Shown here piece after piece: positions 42,097 through 50,636 of a stretch of DNA of 64,000 nt. Origin of the DNA: Acidimicrobiales bacterium (lineage in GTDB: Bacteria; Actinomycetota; Acidimicrobiia; Acidimicrobiales; SZUA-35); NCBI GenBank assembly GCA_028285495.1, contig JANQPB010000014.1:186001-250000 (forward strand). The letters are read 5' to 3'. The first letter of the stretch is position 1, and each line of letters starts with the position of its first letter. A program made the translations under genes and the position numbers. The notes under the pieces were generated by a model that was given only the letters and a program-made list of their open reading frames with translations, was not told the DNA's origin and did not search any database.

Positions 42097-43050
42097 GTGC
42101 TCGACCACACACCCGAACCCGCCGCCTCCGGGCTGCTCGACGTCGGCGACGGTCACGCCCTCTACTGGGAGATCGTCGGCCCGGACGACGGGGTTCCCGT
42201 GGTCTACCTCCACGGCGGACCGGGGGGCGACGCCTCGCCCGGCATCCGCCGCTGGTTCGACCCCGAGCGGTTCCGGGCCGTCCTCGTCGACCAGCGCGGC
42301 TGTGGCCGCAGCCGCCCGCCGGCCGAGCAGCCGGACCACGACCTGTCGGTCCAGACAACCGACCATCTCATCGCCGACCTCGAGGCGATCCGCCGGCACC
42401 TGGGCATCGACCGGTGGCTGGTGCTCGGCCTGTCGTGGGGGTCGACGCTGGCCCTGGCCTACGCCCAGGCCAACCCGGACGCCGTGCGGGGCCTGGTGCT
42501 CGGGCTCGTGACCACCACCTCCGAGGAGGAGGTGGCGTGGATCACCGAGGGCGTCGGTGCCATCTTCCCCGAGGCCTGGGACCGATTGGCCGACCACGTG
42601 CCCGAGCGCTTGCGGGACCGGCCGCTGGTCGACGCCTACGGCGAGCTGCTGATCGACCCGGACCAGGCGGTCGTCGAGGCCGCCGCCGTCGAGTGGTGCC
42701 GGTGGGAGGACACCCACGTGTCGCTCGCCCCGGGCCACACCCCCAACCCGCGCTTCGAGGACCCGGCGTTCCGGGTCCGCTTCGCCAAGCTGGTGACCCA
42801 CTACTGGCGCCACCACGCCTTCCGTGGTGCCCGGCCGTTGCTGGCGGGCGCGGCCGACCTCGGCGACCTGCCGGGGATCCTGATCCACGGGCGCTACGAC
42901 GTGAGCGGCCCGCTGCGCACCGCCTGGGAGCTGACCAAGGTCTGGCCAGGGGCCGAGCTGATCGTGATGGAGGACGGTGGCCACGGCGGGGCCGAGCTGC
43001 CCCAGTTGTGCGCCGACGCGTTGGTCCGGTTGGCGGCGGCCACCGACTGA
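42097..43050 (+). CDS. Alpha/beta hydrolase, prolyl aminopeptidase family (S33)
   Basis: 317 residues, GTG start. HGGPGGD (oxyanion loop, about 44-50), DQRGCGRS, nucleophile GLSWGSTL (Ser near 110), acid in GRYDV and catalytic His in EDGGHGG. Matches proline iminopeptidases, cytoplasmic enzymes that release N-terminal proline, though the fold is also used for other amide and ester substrates. Confidence 0.85.
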   Translation: MLDHTPEPAASGLLDVGDGHALYWEIVGPDDGVPVVYLHGGPGGDASPGIRRWFDPERFRAVLVDQRGCGRSRPPAEQPDHDLSVQTTDHLIADLEAIRRHLGIDRWLVLGLSWGSTLALAYAQANPDAVRGLVLGLVTTTSEEEVAWITEGVGAIFPEAWDRLADHVPERLRDRPLVDAYGELLIDPDQAVVEAAAVEWCRWEDTHVSLAPGHTPNPRFEDPAFRVRFAKLVTHYWRHHAFRGARPLLAGAADLGDLPGILIHGRYDVSGPLRTAWELTKVWPGAELIVMEDGGHGGAELPQLCADALVRLAAATD

Positions 43051-43083
43051 GGAGCGGCCGGCCCGTCGCCCCCGGCGGCGCGG

Positions 43084-44238
43084 TCAGGTCAGCTTTGGCA
43101 GGACCTCGGAGGCGAAGCGGTCGATCTGCTCGGCCGTCCTGGTGTAGGGGTCGCCGGGCATGTTGGGGAAGATGATCAGGTTCTCGATCCCGCCGAGCGC
43201 CTCGGCGTACTCGAGGATCTGGCCGGCCACGTCGTCGCCGGTCCCGACCAACCACGTGCGGTTGTCGAGCGACTGCTCGAGCGTCGGGATCAGCCCTGGC
43301 GGTGACGGCTTGCCGTCCTCGCCCATGTAGCCGCGGCTCCAGCCGTAGGGCCCGAGGAACTTCCAGAACTCGTCGTGGCCGTCCCGGACCTCGGCCATCG
43401 CCTGCTCGCGGCTGTCGGCGATCCACGGATTGATCACCAGGGTCCGCTTCTCCCCCACCGCCAGCTCGGTGCCGTTGGCGGCGGTGTAGCGCTCGGCGAA
43501 GCCGTGCCAGAACTGGCGGGTGAACTCGTGGTGCTTCAGCCAGAACACGCCGCCCCAACCCTTGGACGGCACGTAGTCGAGCGTCGGCGGCGAGGTGATG
43601 GCCTGCCAGGTCTCGAACGGGTGCAGCGGCCGGGGCACCAGGGTCAGCGTCTCGACGAAGCCGCCCCGATCGGGGATGCCGGGCGGCGGGAACTGGTAGA
43701 TGTCACCCTGGAACGAGAACGTCTCCTGGTTGAGGGCGAGCTGGATGACGTCCATCGCCTCGTCGAACTGCTGGCGGTTCAGCGCGTCGGCCGCAGCCTG
43801 GTCGGGGTTGTCGTAGGAGCCGATGTCGGTGCCGAGGCTGCGGGCCTCGCGGGGCACGGTGCCACGGCCGACGCCGAGGATGGCCCGACCACCGGAGATG
43901 TTGTGGACGGTGGCGAAGTCCTCGGCCAGCTTCAACGGGTGCCACTGACCGACGATGTTGAACATCGTGCCGATCCGGATCCGCTCGGTCCGCTCGGCCA
44001 GGATGGCCGAGAACAGCAGGCCGTTCGGCACGACCTCGTACCCCTCGTACTGGAAGTGGTGCTCGGTGAGCCAGTAGCTGTCGTAGCCGAGGCGGTCGCA
44101 CTGCACGCCGATGTCGAGCAGCTGCTCGGATGCCCGCCACATCGCCTCGTTCGAGTAGCGACGATCCGTCGGGGCCGGTGGCCCGGCACCGGCGTCATCC
44201 ATCTCGACACCACCGAACAGGAACACACCGACTCGCAT
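43084..44238 (-). CDS. LLM-class flavin monooxygenase-like protein
   Basis: 384 residues, starting MRVGVFLFGGVEMDD. Luciferase-like barrel with RLGYDSYWLTEHHFQYEGYEVVPN, AERTERIRIGTMFNIVGQWHPLKLAEDFATVHNISGGRAILGVGRGT, the class of alkanal/alkane-monooxygenase-like LLM enzymes. Longer than the other three LLM genes here. Monocistronic. Confidence 0.85.
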   Translation of the reverse strand: MRVGVFLFGGVEMDDAGAGPPAPTDRRYSNEAMWRASEQLLDIGVQCDRLGYDSYWLTEHHFQYEGYEVVPNGLLFSAILAERTERIRIGTMFNIVGQWHPLKLAEDFATVHNISGGRAILGVGRGTVPREARSLGTDIGSYDNPDQAAADALNRQQFDEAMDVIQLALNQETFSFQGDIYQFPPPGIPDRGGFVETLTLVPRPLHPFETWQAITSPPTLDYVPSKGWGGVFWLKHHEFTRQFWHGFAERYTAANGTELAVGEKRTLVINPWIADSREQAMAEVRDGHDEFWKFLGPYGWSRGYMGEDGKPSPPGLIPTLEQSLDNRTWLVGTGDDVAGQILEYAEALGGIENLIIFPNMPGDPYTRTAEQIDRFASEVLPKLT

Positions 44239-44287
44239 GCCCCCGATGCTAGCCGCGGCCCCCGATGGCGCTCCGGTCGAGCGTCCG

Positions 44288-45082
44288 CTACCCGTCCGGG
44301 CGGGTCACGAAGTAGTCGAGCGTGGCGACCGGACGGAAGCCGACGGCGGCGGCGGTGGCCGCCGAGCCGGCGTTGTCGGCCCCGTGCCGGTAGAGCGGCA
44401 GTCGCCCGTCGGCCAGCAGCCGGGCGGTGGTGTTGGCCACCACGAAGGTGGCCAGGCCGCGGCGGCGGTGATCGGCCCGGACCAGCACCCCGATGTCGGC
44501 CAGCACCGGATCCCAGTCGAAGGCCGAGGCCGAGGCGTAGGCGATGATGTCGAGGTCGTCGTGCCGATCATCGCCGCCGGTGGGGACGACGACGTTGATC
44601 GCCGCCTCGGCGAACTCGTCGAGCTCGTCGAGGGCCGCAGCCTCGACCTCGTCGGGGTCGCACCGCTCGGTGAACGCTCGGACGGCGTCGACGACGCCCG
44701 GCTGGTCGTCCCGCAACCAGCGCTGGCCCAGGCCGGGGGCGAGGTCGCCGGGGCCGGCCGGTCGACCGGCCAGGAGGTTGTTGCGGACCGTGGCGAACCG
44801 CTCGAAGCCGGCCGCGTCGAGCCTGGCCGCCAGCTCGTCGGCGGTGACGGTGGCGGGCCCCGCCAGGCCGGCGGCCCGGCCGACGACGGCCGGATCGCCC
44901 CACACGAGCACGTGGGCGCCGGCCCGGTAGCAGGCCAGGGCGCCCGATCCGGCCCGGTCGTCGCGTCCGACCACCGTGGTGCCGGCGCGGCCGAGGAGCC
45001 CACGATCGAGTCCGGTGGCGTCGGTCAGGGAATCGAGGAAGCGTCGCTCGGCCACGACGGGGTCGCGGAGATCGTCCGACAT
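44288..45082 (-). CDS. GNAT-family acetyltransferase
   Basis: 264 residues from MSDDLRDP. The C-terminal GNAT domain shows DIGVLVRADHRRRGLATFVVANTTARLLADG (acetyl-CoA pyrophosphate loop) and a final AAAVGFRPVATLDYFV; the N-terminal half resembles a degenerate second GNAT unit. Acetylates an unknown amine. Divergent from the monooxygenase gene at 45162. Confidence 0.8.
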   Translation of the reverse strand: MSDDLRDPVVAERRFLDSLTDATGLDRGLLGRAGTTVVGRDDRAGSGALACYRAGAHVLVWGDPAVVGRAAGLAGPATVTADELAARLDAAGFERFATVRNNLLAGRPAGPGDLAPGLGQRWLRDDQPGVVDAVRAFTERCDPDEVEAAALDELDEFAEAAINVVVPTGGDDRHDDLDIIAYASASAFDWDPVLADIGVLVRADHRRRGLATFVVANTTARLLADGRLPLYRHGADNAGSAATAAAVGFRPVATLDYFVTRPDG

Positions 45083-45161
45083 CGGGCCCGATGCTGGCCG
45101 GTCCCCGGCACCCCGGCAAGCGAATTCGAGCCCGATCGGGGCGTCGCCGTAGGCTCGCCCC

Positions 45162-46961
45162 ATGGCCGACGACCAGCAGGCGACGCACGATTCGACCTAC
45201 GACGCCATCATCATCGGGGCCGGCGTCTCGGGTCTCTACCAGCTCCACCGGTTCGTGCAGCTCGGCTTGTCGGCGCTGGTGATCGAGGCCGGGACCGACG
45301 TCGGCGGCACCTGGTACTGGAACCGCTACCCCGGGGCCCGGTTCGACTCCGAGAGCTACAGCTACGGCTACTCGTGGTCGGACGAGCTGCTGGAGGAGTG
45401 GGACTGGCAGGAGCGGTTCTCGGCCCAGCCGGAGAACCTGAGCTATCTCAGGCACGTGGCCGACCGGTTCGACCTGCGGCGACACATCCGCTTCGGCACG
45501 TTCGTGACCGGCGCCAGCTACGACACCGACCGCAGCCGGTGGCGGGTGACCGCCAGGCCGGCAAACGCGGACGGCGGCGAGCACCGACGAGCGGGGCCCG
45601 CATCGGGCATCGCCGGCGACCACGGCGGTGACGGCACGACCATCGAGGTCGAGGACGTCGAGGTCGAGGCCCGCTACCTCGTGACCGCCGTCGGCCCCCT
45701 GTCGGTCCCCGTGTACCCGACGATCGACGGCCGTGACCGGTTCGGCGGCCGCTCGTGGCACACCTCGCACTGGCCCCGCAACGGCGACGGCTCGACCGAC
45801 ACCGGTCCGCTGGCCGGCAAGCGGGTTGCGGTGATCGGCACCGGAGCAACCGCCGTGCAGCTGATCCCCGAGGTGGCCGAGGTGGCCGGGCAGCTCACCG
45901 TCTTCCAGCGAACGCCGAACTGGTGTGCACCCCTCCACAACGGTCCGATCCCGCCGGAGGAGATGGCCGAGATCAAGACCCGCTACCGGGAGATCTTCGA
46001 CACCTGCGACGGCACGTTCGCCGGGTTCCTGCACGTACCCGACCGGCGCAAGGCCCTGGAGTGCACCCCCGAGGAGCGCGAGGAGCTGTGGGAGCGGCTC
46101 TGGGGCGAACCCGGCTTCGGCATCTGGATGGCCAACTTCCGCGACGTGCTGGTCGACGAGGAGGCCAACGGCCTGCTGTCCGACTGGGTGGCCGGCAAGA
46201 TCCGGCAGCGGATCGACGACCAGGCGATCGCGGACCGGTTGATCCCGACCGACCACGGGTTCGGCACCAGGCGGGTGCCGATGGAGACCAACTACTACGA
46301 GGTCTACAACCAGCCGAACGTCGAGCTGGTGTCGCTGATCGAGACGCCGATCGTCGAGATCACCACGACCGGGATCCGCACGGCGGCTGCGACGGGTGAC
46401 TCGGCCGACGACGCCAAGACCGGGGACGGCTACGGCGACGCCGAGCACGTCGACCGCGAGTTCGACGTCATCGTCTACGCCACCGGCTTCGACGCCGTCC
46501 TCGGCGGATTCAGTCGGCTCGACATCCGGGGCGTCGACGGGGTCGCGCTGGCCGACGTCTGGGCCGACGGGCCCCGGACGTTCCTCGGGCTCCAGGTGAG
46601 CGGCTTCCCCAACCTGTTCACCCTCGTCGGGCCGAACAACGCCTCGACATTCTGCAACATGCCCCGCTGCATCGAGCAGAACGTCGACTGGGTGACCGAC
46701 CTCGTCGCGTTCTGTGAGCGGGAGGGGCTCACCCGGGCCGAGCCGACCGAGGAGGCGATGGCGGCCTGGGGTGAGCACGTCGTGACCAGCGGCGAGCGGA
46801 TGCTGTTCACCAAGGTCAACTCGTGGTTCACCGGCGTCAACTCGAACCTCGAGGGCCGGGATCGGCGGCAGTTCCTGCTCTACGCCGCCGGGTTGCCGGC
46901 CTACCGGGAGTGGGCCGACGACGTGGCGGCCAACGGCTACGACGGCGTCGTGTTCTCGTGA
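45162..46961 (+). CDS. Baeyer-Villiger monooxygenase (cyclohexanone monooxygenase type)
   Basis: 599 residues. N-terminal FAD motif IIIGAGVSGLYQLHRFVQLG (about 16-35) and GTWYWNRYPGARFDSE; the Baeyer-Villiger fingerprint FGGRSWHTSHWP (about 190-201); NADPH motif VIGTGATAVQLIPEVA; then ATGFD near the C-terminus. Inserts oxygen next to a ketone carbonyl using FAD and NADPH. Followed by a coupled gamma-glutamylcyclotransferase-like gene (GTGA overlap). Confidence 0.92.
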   Translation: MADDQQATHDSTYDAIIIGAGVSGLYQLHRFVQLGLSALVIEAGTDVGGTWYWNRYPGARFDSESYSYGYSWSDELLEEWDWQERFSAQPENLSYLRHVADRFDLRRHIRFGTFVTGASYDTDRSRWRVTARPANADGGEHRRAGPASGIAGDHGGDGTTIEVEDVEVEARYLVTAVGPLSVPVYPTIDGRDRFGGRSWHTSHWPRNGDGSTDTGPLAGKRVAVIGTGATAVQLIPEVAEVAGQLTVFQRTPNWCAPLHNGPIPPEEMAEIKTRYREIFDTCDGTFAGFLHVPDRRKALECTPEEREELWERLWGEPGFGIWMANFRDVLVDEEANGLLSDWVAGKIRQRIDDQAIADRLIPTDHGFGTRRVPMETNYYEVYNQPNVELVSLIETPIVEITTTGIRTAAATGDSADDAKTGDGYGDAEHVDREFDVIVYATGFDAVLGGFSRLDIRGVDGVALADVWADGPRTFLGLQVSGFPNLFTLVGPNNASTFCNMPRCIEQNVDWVTDLVAFCEREGLTRAEPTEEAMAAWGEHVVTSGERMLFTKVNSWFTGVNSNLEGRDRRQFLLYAAGLPAYREWADDVAANGYDGVVFS

Positions 46962-47347
46962 CCGGCCGAGCGGCCGCGCCGGACCCGGGGCCGATCACGC
47001 CGGAGCGGGCCCTCGCCGTCTACGGAACGCTGGCCCCCGGCGAGTCGAACCATCACGTCGTCGCCGGGATCGAGGGCGCCTGGGTGCCGGTCGCCATCCG
47101 GGGACATCGCTTCACGGCGCGCTGGCGGGACACGCCCGGCTACCCGGGCTTCACCCCGGACCCGACCGGTCCGGCCGTCGGGGCGCTCGCCCTCGTCGCC
47201 GACGAGCTGGCCGGCCACTGGGACCGACTGGACGGCTTCGAGGGCCCCGGCTACCGGCGGGTCGAGATCGAGGTCTTCGATCCGGCGGGTAGCCGGGCGC
47301 TGGGTCGGGCGTTCGTCTACCAGACCCTGCCCGAGTTCTGGGATTGA
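46958..47347 (+). CDS. Gamma-glutamylcyclotransferase-like (GGCT/AIG2) protein
   Basis: 129 residues, GTG overlapping the monooxygenase stop. AVYGTLAPGESNHHVV is the family YGTL substrate loop; LDGFEGPGYRRVEIEVFD follows with the acidic active-site region. Cleaves gamma-glutamyl amines to 5-oxoproline in known members. Its link to the monooxygenase is unexplained. Confidence 0.83.
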   Translation: MTGRAAAPDPGPITPERALAVYGTLAPGESNHHVVAGIEGAWVPVAIRGHRFTARWRDTPGYPGFTPDPTGPAVGALALVADELAGHWDRLDGFEGPGYRRVEIEVFDPAGSRALGRAFVYQTLPEFWD

Positions 47348-47369
47348 GTCGGGGCGTGCGGAGCGCCGG

Positions 47370-47903
47370 TCAGCCGCGGGTGGCGCCGATCGACCCGATG
47401 GCCTGCAGACCGGCGCCGGCCAGGACGAGGGCGACGCCACTGCACACGGTGCGGATGAGGTTGAAGAACTGCCAGCGGCCCGAGTAGTCGTCCCAGATCT
47501 CCGCCGCGGCGTCGACCGAGTCGGGGACGGCCACCGTGGCCAGGTCCTCGTTCATGGGGACGTTGACCGTGGCGGTGAGGATCAGGCCACCGAGCAGGTA
47601 CACGACCGCCCCGGCCCCGAACAGCCTGGCCGCCCGGCGGCGGCCGGACGAGCGAGCCAGCAACGCCGTGGCGCCGAGCACCACCGGCGTGAGGAAGAAG
47701 CTCGGGAAGAACACGGCATTGCGGACCGAGGCGTTCATCGACTGCATGGCGGCGATGGCGACCCGGGGATCGGCGTCGTCGAGGCCCCACATCGTGGTGC
47801 ACACCCAGGCGTAGAAGGCGCCGAAGATGGCGCCGGCGAAGAGCACCGAGGCCAGACCGCTCGCTCGCAGCAGCGGAGTGGGTCGATGGTCGGTCGAGGT
47901 CAC
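47370..47903 (-). CDS. DUF1772/anthrone-oxygenase-like membrane protein
   Basis: 177 residues from a GTG with GAGGAG 6 bases upstream. Four membrane segments are visible (near 13-33, 65-82, 93-113, 150-168), with NVPMNEDLA between the third and fourth, as in the DUF1772 family. Divergent from a TetR gene with two operator-like palindromes between them, so TetR-controlled expression is likely. Confidence 0.78.
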   Translation of the reverse strand: MTSTDHRPTPLLRASGLASVLFAGAIFGAFYAWVCTTMWGLDDADPRVAIAAMQSMNASVRNAVFFPSFFLTPVVLGATALLARSSGRRRAARLFGAGAVVYLLGGLILTATVNVPMNEDLATVAVPDSVDAAAEIWDDYSGRWQFFNLIRTVCSGVALVLAGAGLQAIGSIGATRG

Positions 47904-47996
47904 GGTCGACTCCTCGTCGGTCGGGGTTGGGGTGGCATCGCCGGTCAGGCCTCGCTCCCGTGCGTCGTGGCTGGTCCGCACGTTCTCGCCGTTATC

Positions 47997-48039
47997 CGTA
48001 CCTTTGAGTACGTCTAGAGTATTCGTACGCCGTGGTACG
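47997..48039. promoter_or_regulatory. Twin palindromic operators for the divergent TetR/DUF1772 promoters
   Basis: Two identical-format palindromes, CGTAC-N6-GTACG, at 47997-48012 and 48024-48039, centres 27 bp apart. The inner six bases differ (CTTTGA and GCCGTG), so symmetry is only in the outer half-sites, as expected for a dimeric repressor. They occupy the gap between the GTG at 47903 and the TetR start at 48048. Confidence 0.7.
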
Positions 48040-48047
48040 CTTGTCAA

Positions 48048-48758
48048 GTGGTTTCGAGAGGGAAAACCGGAGCGGCGAGCCCCCGGCGGGGGCGGCTGCC
48101 GGCGGCGGAGCGGGAGGCCCGCGAGCGGGCCGTCCTCGACGCTGCGCTCGAGACGCTGATCGCCGAGGGCGTCGACCGGATGACGATGCTGGCGGTGGCC
48201 AAGCGGGCCGGGGCATCGAAGGAGACCCTGTATTCGTGGTTCGGGAGCCGCGAGGGCCTGCTCCGGGCGCTGATCGAGCGCAATGCCGACGTGTCGGCCG
48301 AGCGGGTCAAGGCCGCCCTCGCCCCCGGCCCGGCCGACGGCGACGGCGACGGCGACGATGACAACGACGCCGACCGGCCGCTCACCGATCCGGCGGAGAC
48401 CCTCGTCGGCTATGCCATCGGGCTGCTCCGCCTGCTCACCAGCCCGCCGTCGATCGCCCTCAACCGGGCGGCGATGGGCGATGCCGACCTCGCGGCGGCG
48501 CTGCTGGCCGGTGGTCGCCACCGGGTCGGTCCGCTCGTCGAGCGCTATCTCGCCGACCAGGCCGAGGCCGGCCACCTCGATCTCGTCGTCGAACCGGGCC
48601 CCGCCTTCGAGCTGCTCTACGGTCTGGTGGTGCAGGACACGCAGATCCGGGTGCTGCTCGGCGAGGACCCACCCCCCGCCGACCAGCTCGAGCGACGGGC
48701 CCGCACCGCCGTTGGCCGCTTCCTCCGCCTCGCAGCCGAGGGCGAGCCGCCGACGTGA
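48048..48758 (+). CDS. TetR/AcrR-family repressor
   Basis: 236 residues, GTG start. A basic N-terminus is followed by a helix-turn-helix (about 29-75; MTMLAVAKRAGASKETLYSWFGSREGLL), then an all-helical ligand domain with an acidic insertion of Asp/Gly (about 95-112) and the AefR-like C-terminal pattern. Probably represses itself and the DUF1772 gene through the twin palindromes. Overlaps the K+ channel start. Confidence 0.87.
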   Translation: MVSRGKTGAASPRRGRLPAAEREARERAVLDAALETLIAEGVDRMTMLAVAKRAGASKETLYSWFGSREGLLRALIERNADVSAERVKAALAPGPADGDGDGDDDNDADRPLTDPAETLVGYAIGLLRLLTSPPSIALNRAAMGDADLAAALLAGGRHRVGPLVERYLADQAEAGHLDLVVEPGPAFELLYGLVVQDTQIRVLLGEDPPPADQLERRARTAVGRFLRLAAEGEPPT

Positions 48759-49792
48759 GCGACACCGAGCCGTACTTCGACGACGTCGATCCCTGGGCCC
48801 GGGTCCAGCTCGGGCTCGGCGTGCTCGCCGGCGTGCTCGCCGCCGGCACCGTCGCCTACCGCCTGCTCGGCCTCCCCTGGCTCGATGCCTTCTATCAGGT
48901 GGTCATCACGGTCACCACGGTCGGCTACGGCGAGGTCCTGCCACCCGATGGCGAGATGACCTCGAACTACCGGCTGGTGACGTCGATCCTGGTGCTCGTC
49001 GGCGTGGCCGTCGGCGCCTACACCCTCGGCGTCTTCTTCGAGGCCCTCATCGAGGGCCGCCTGTCCACACACCTCGGGAGGCTTCGCATGCAACGGGAGA
49101 TCGACCAGATGTCCGACCACATCGTCATCTGTGGCTTCGGACAGGTCGGGCAGGCGATCGCCGGGTCCATCCGGACCCACGGCGAGCCGGTCGTGATCAT
49201 CGACGTGGCCGAGGACATCCACGAGATCTGCGATCTCCCCACCATCCGGGGAGACGCCACCGACGACGAGATCCTCCGCTACGCCGGGATCACCCGGGCC
49301 CGTGGGCTGGTCACCGCGCTCGACACCGACGCCGGCAACCTCTTCGTCACGATCAGCGCCAGGACGCTCCACCCCTCGCTCTACATCGTCAGCCGGGCCA
49401 ACGAGCGCTCCGCGGTCAAGAAACTGGAGTCGGCCGGCGCCGATCGGGTGGTCAACCCCCACCAGATCGGCGGCAGCCGGATGGCATCGTTCATGGTCCG
49501 CCCGAACGTGGCCGACTTCATGGGCGAGACGATGCAGGACGACCAGCTCGAGGTCGAGCTGTCCGAGCTGCAGGTCGGCAAGGGCAGCCGCCTGGCCGGG
49601 CTGAGCCTGAGCACCTCGGGCATCCGGGCCGCGTCCGGGGTGATCGTGCTCGCCATCCGCCGTCCGGACGGGACGTTCGTGCACCAACCATCGGCGTCGA
49701 CGAAGCCGGCCGTCGGCGACGTGCTGATCACGCTCGGAACGGCCGACCAGCAGTCGGCCCTCGCCTCCTGGGTGTCGACGTCGTCCCGCTGA
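48755..49792 (+). CDS. Potassium channel with RCK (TrkA-N/TrkA-C) domains
   Basis: 345 residues, GTG overlapping the TetR stop (GTGA). Two membrane helices flank the selectivity filter TTVGYGE (about 54-60). RCK N domain begins HIVICGFGQVGQAIAGSIRTHG (about 122-143) and a TrkA-C domain lies at about 260-345. A tetrameric K+ channel gated by a ligand or nucleotide bound to the RCK ring. Coupling to the TetR gene suggests joint control. Confidence 0.88.
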   Translation: MSDTEPYFDDVDPWARVQLGLGVLAGVLAAGTVAYRLLGLPWLDAFYQVVITVTTVGYGEVLPPDGEMTSNYRLVTSILVLVGVAVGAYTLGVFFEALIEGRLSTHLGRLRMQREIDQMSDHIVICGFGQVGQAIAGSIRTHGEPVVIIDVAEDIHEICDLPTIRGDATDDEILRYAGITRARGLVTALDTDAGNLFVTISARTLHPSLYIVSRANERSAVKKLESAGADRVVNPHQIGGSRMASFMVRPNVADFMGETMQDDQLEVELSELQVGKGSRLAGLSLSTSGIRAASGVIVLAIRRPDGTFVHQPSASTKPAVGDVLITLGTADQQSALASWVSTSSR

Positions 49793-49844
49793 GCGGCGGG
49801 AAACCCTCGGCGAGCCCATCGAGCCAGCACCTACGCTCGCCCCA

Positions 49845-50591
49845 ATGGCAGCCACGATCTCGGTCCTGATCGACCTCCCCGCCGAGCAGGCCTACCACGC
49901 GGCGACGGTGACGGCGCTCGACCACGCAATCGTCGCCGGCGGACACCGGGCCGACGTCCGGGTCGTTCCGACGGCCACGATCGACGACGCCGTGGTCGCC
50001 GATCCCGGCGACGGCGTGGTGGTCGGACCGGGCTCGCCCTACGACGAGCCCGAGCGGGTGCTCGAGGTGATCCTCGGGGCCAGGGAGCGGGGCGTGCCCC
50101 TCGTCGGCACCTGAGGCGGGTTCCAACATGCTCTGGTCGAGCATGCTCGCTCGCTGGTCGGCATCGCCGATGCCGCCCACACCGAATACGGTTCCGGCGC
50201 GGCCGGGCGGGGCACACCCGTGATCTCGCTCCTGGCCTGCTCCCTGGTCGGGGTCGACATCGAGATCGAGGTCGCCCCCGGCTCGTTGCTCGACGACCTG
50301 CACCGCCGCCACGGCGGGCCGGCCGACGATGAGCGACCGAGCCGCCGTCGGGAGCGGACCACCTGCAACTACGGGCTCGACCCGGCCATGCAGGCGATCG
50401 CCGCCGAGCACGGGATGCGGGTGTCGGCGATCGACGACACCGGTGAGGTCCGGGCCATCGAGCGGACCGACCATCCATTCTTCGTCGCCACCCTCTATCA
50501 GCCGCAGCTGTCGAGCGAGCCAGGCAAACCCCACCCGGTGCTGGTCGGGTTCGTCGATGCGGCCGTCGAGCGGGCCCGCAACCGCGGCTGA
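49845..50591 (+). CDS. CTP synthase C-terminal-related selenoprotein with in-frame UGA (Sec90)
   Basis: 248 residues when the TGA at 50112-50114 is read as selenocysteine. The conserved flanks continue across the codon without a frame change: VPLVGT-U-GGFQHALVEHARSLVGIADA, where CTP synthase GATases have a catalytic Cys. The residues that would complete a glutaminase triad are gone: the usual FHPE motif reads YQPQ (about 218-221), so a redox or other role is more likely. A hairpin with a GGU apical loop lies 12 bases past the UGA. The family is known as a CTP-synthase-related (seleno)protein. A simple premature stop is the alternative, but homology on both sides argues against it. Confidence 0.85.
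50115..50145 (+). promoter_or_regulatory. Bacterial SECIS-like hairpin
   Basis: A 7-bp perfect stem CATGCTC/GAGCATG (50127-50133 and 50139-50145) closes a 5-base loop TGGTC. The loop starts 19 bases after the in-frame UGA, within the spacing of known bacterial SECIS elements, and carries the GGU typical of SelB recognition. Confidence 0.75.
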
Positions 50592-50636
50592 CGGCATGGC
50601 GGCCGGGCCCGGTTCGACCGACCGCTCGACGCCGGG

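Noticed and set aside
49845..50114. Two separate short genes at 49845-50114 and 50220-50591
   Set aside because: They are in the same frame, split only by a TGA at the conserved Cys, and are followed by a SECIS-like hairpin; one selenoprotein is the better reading.
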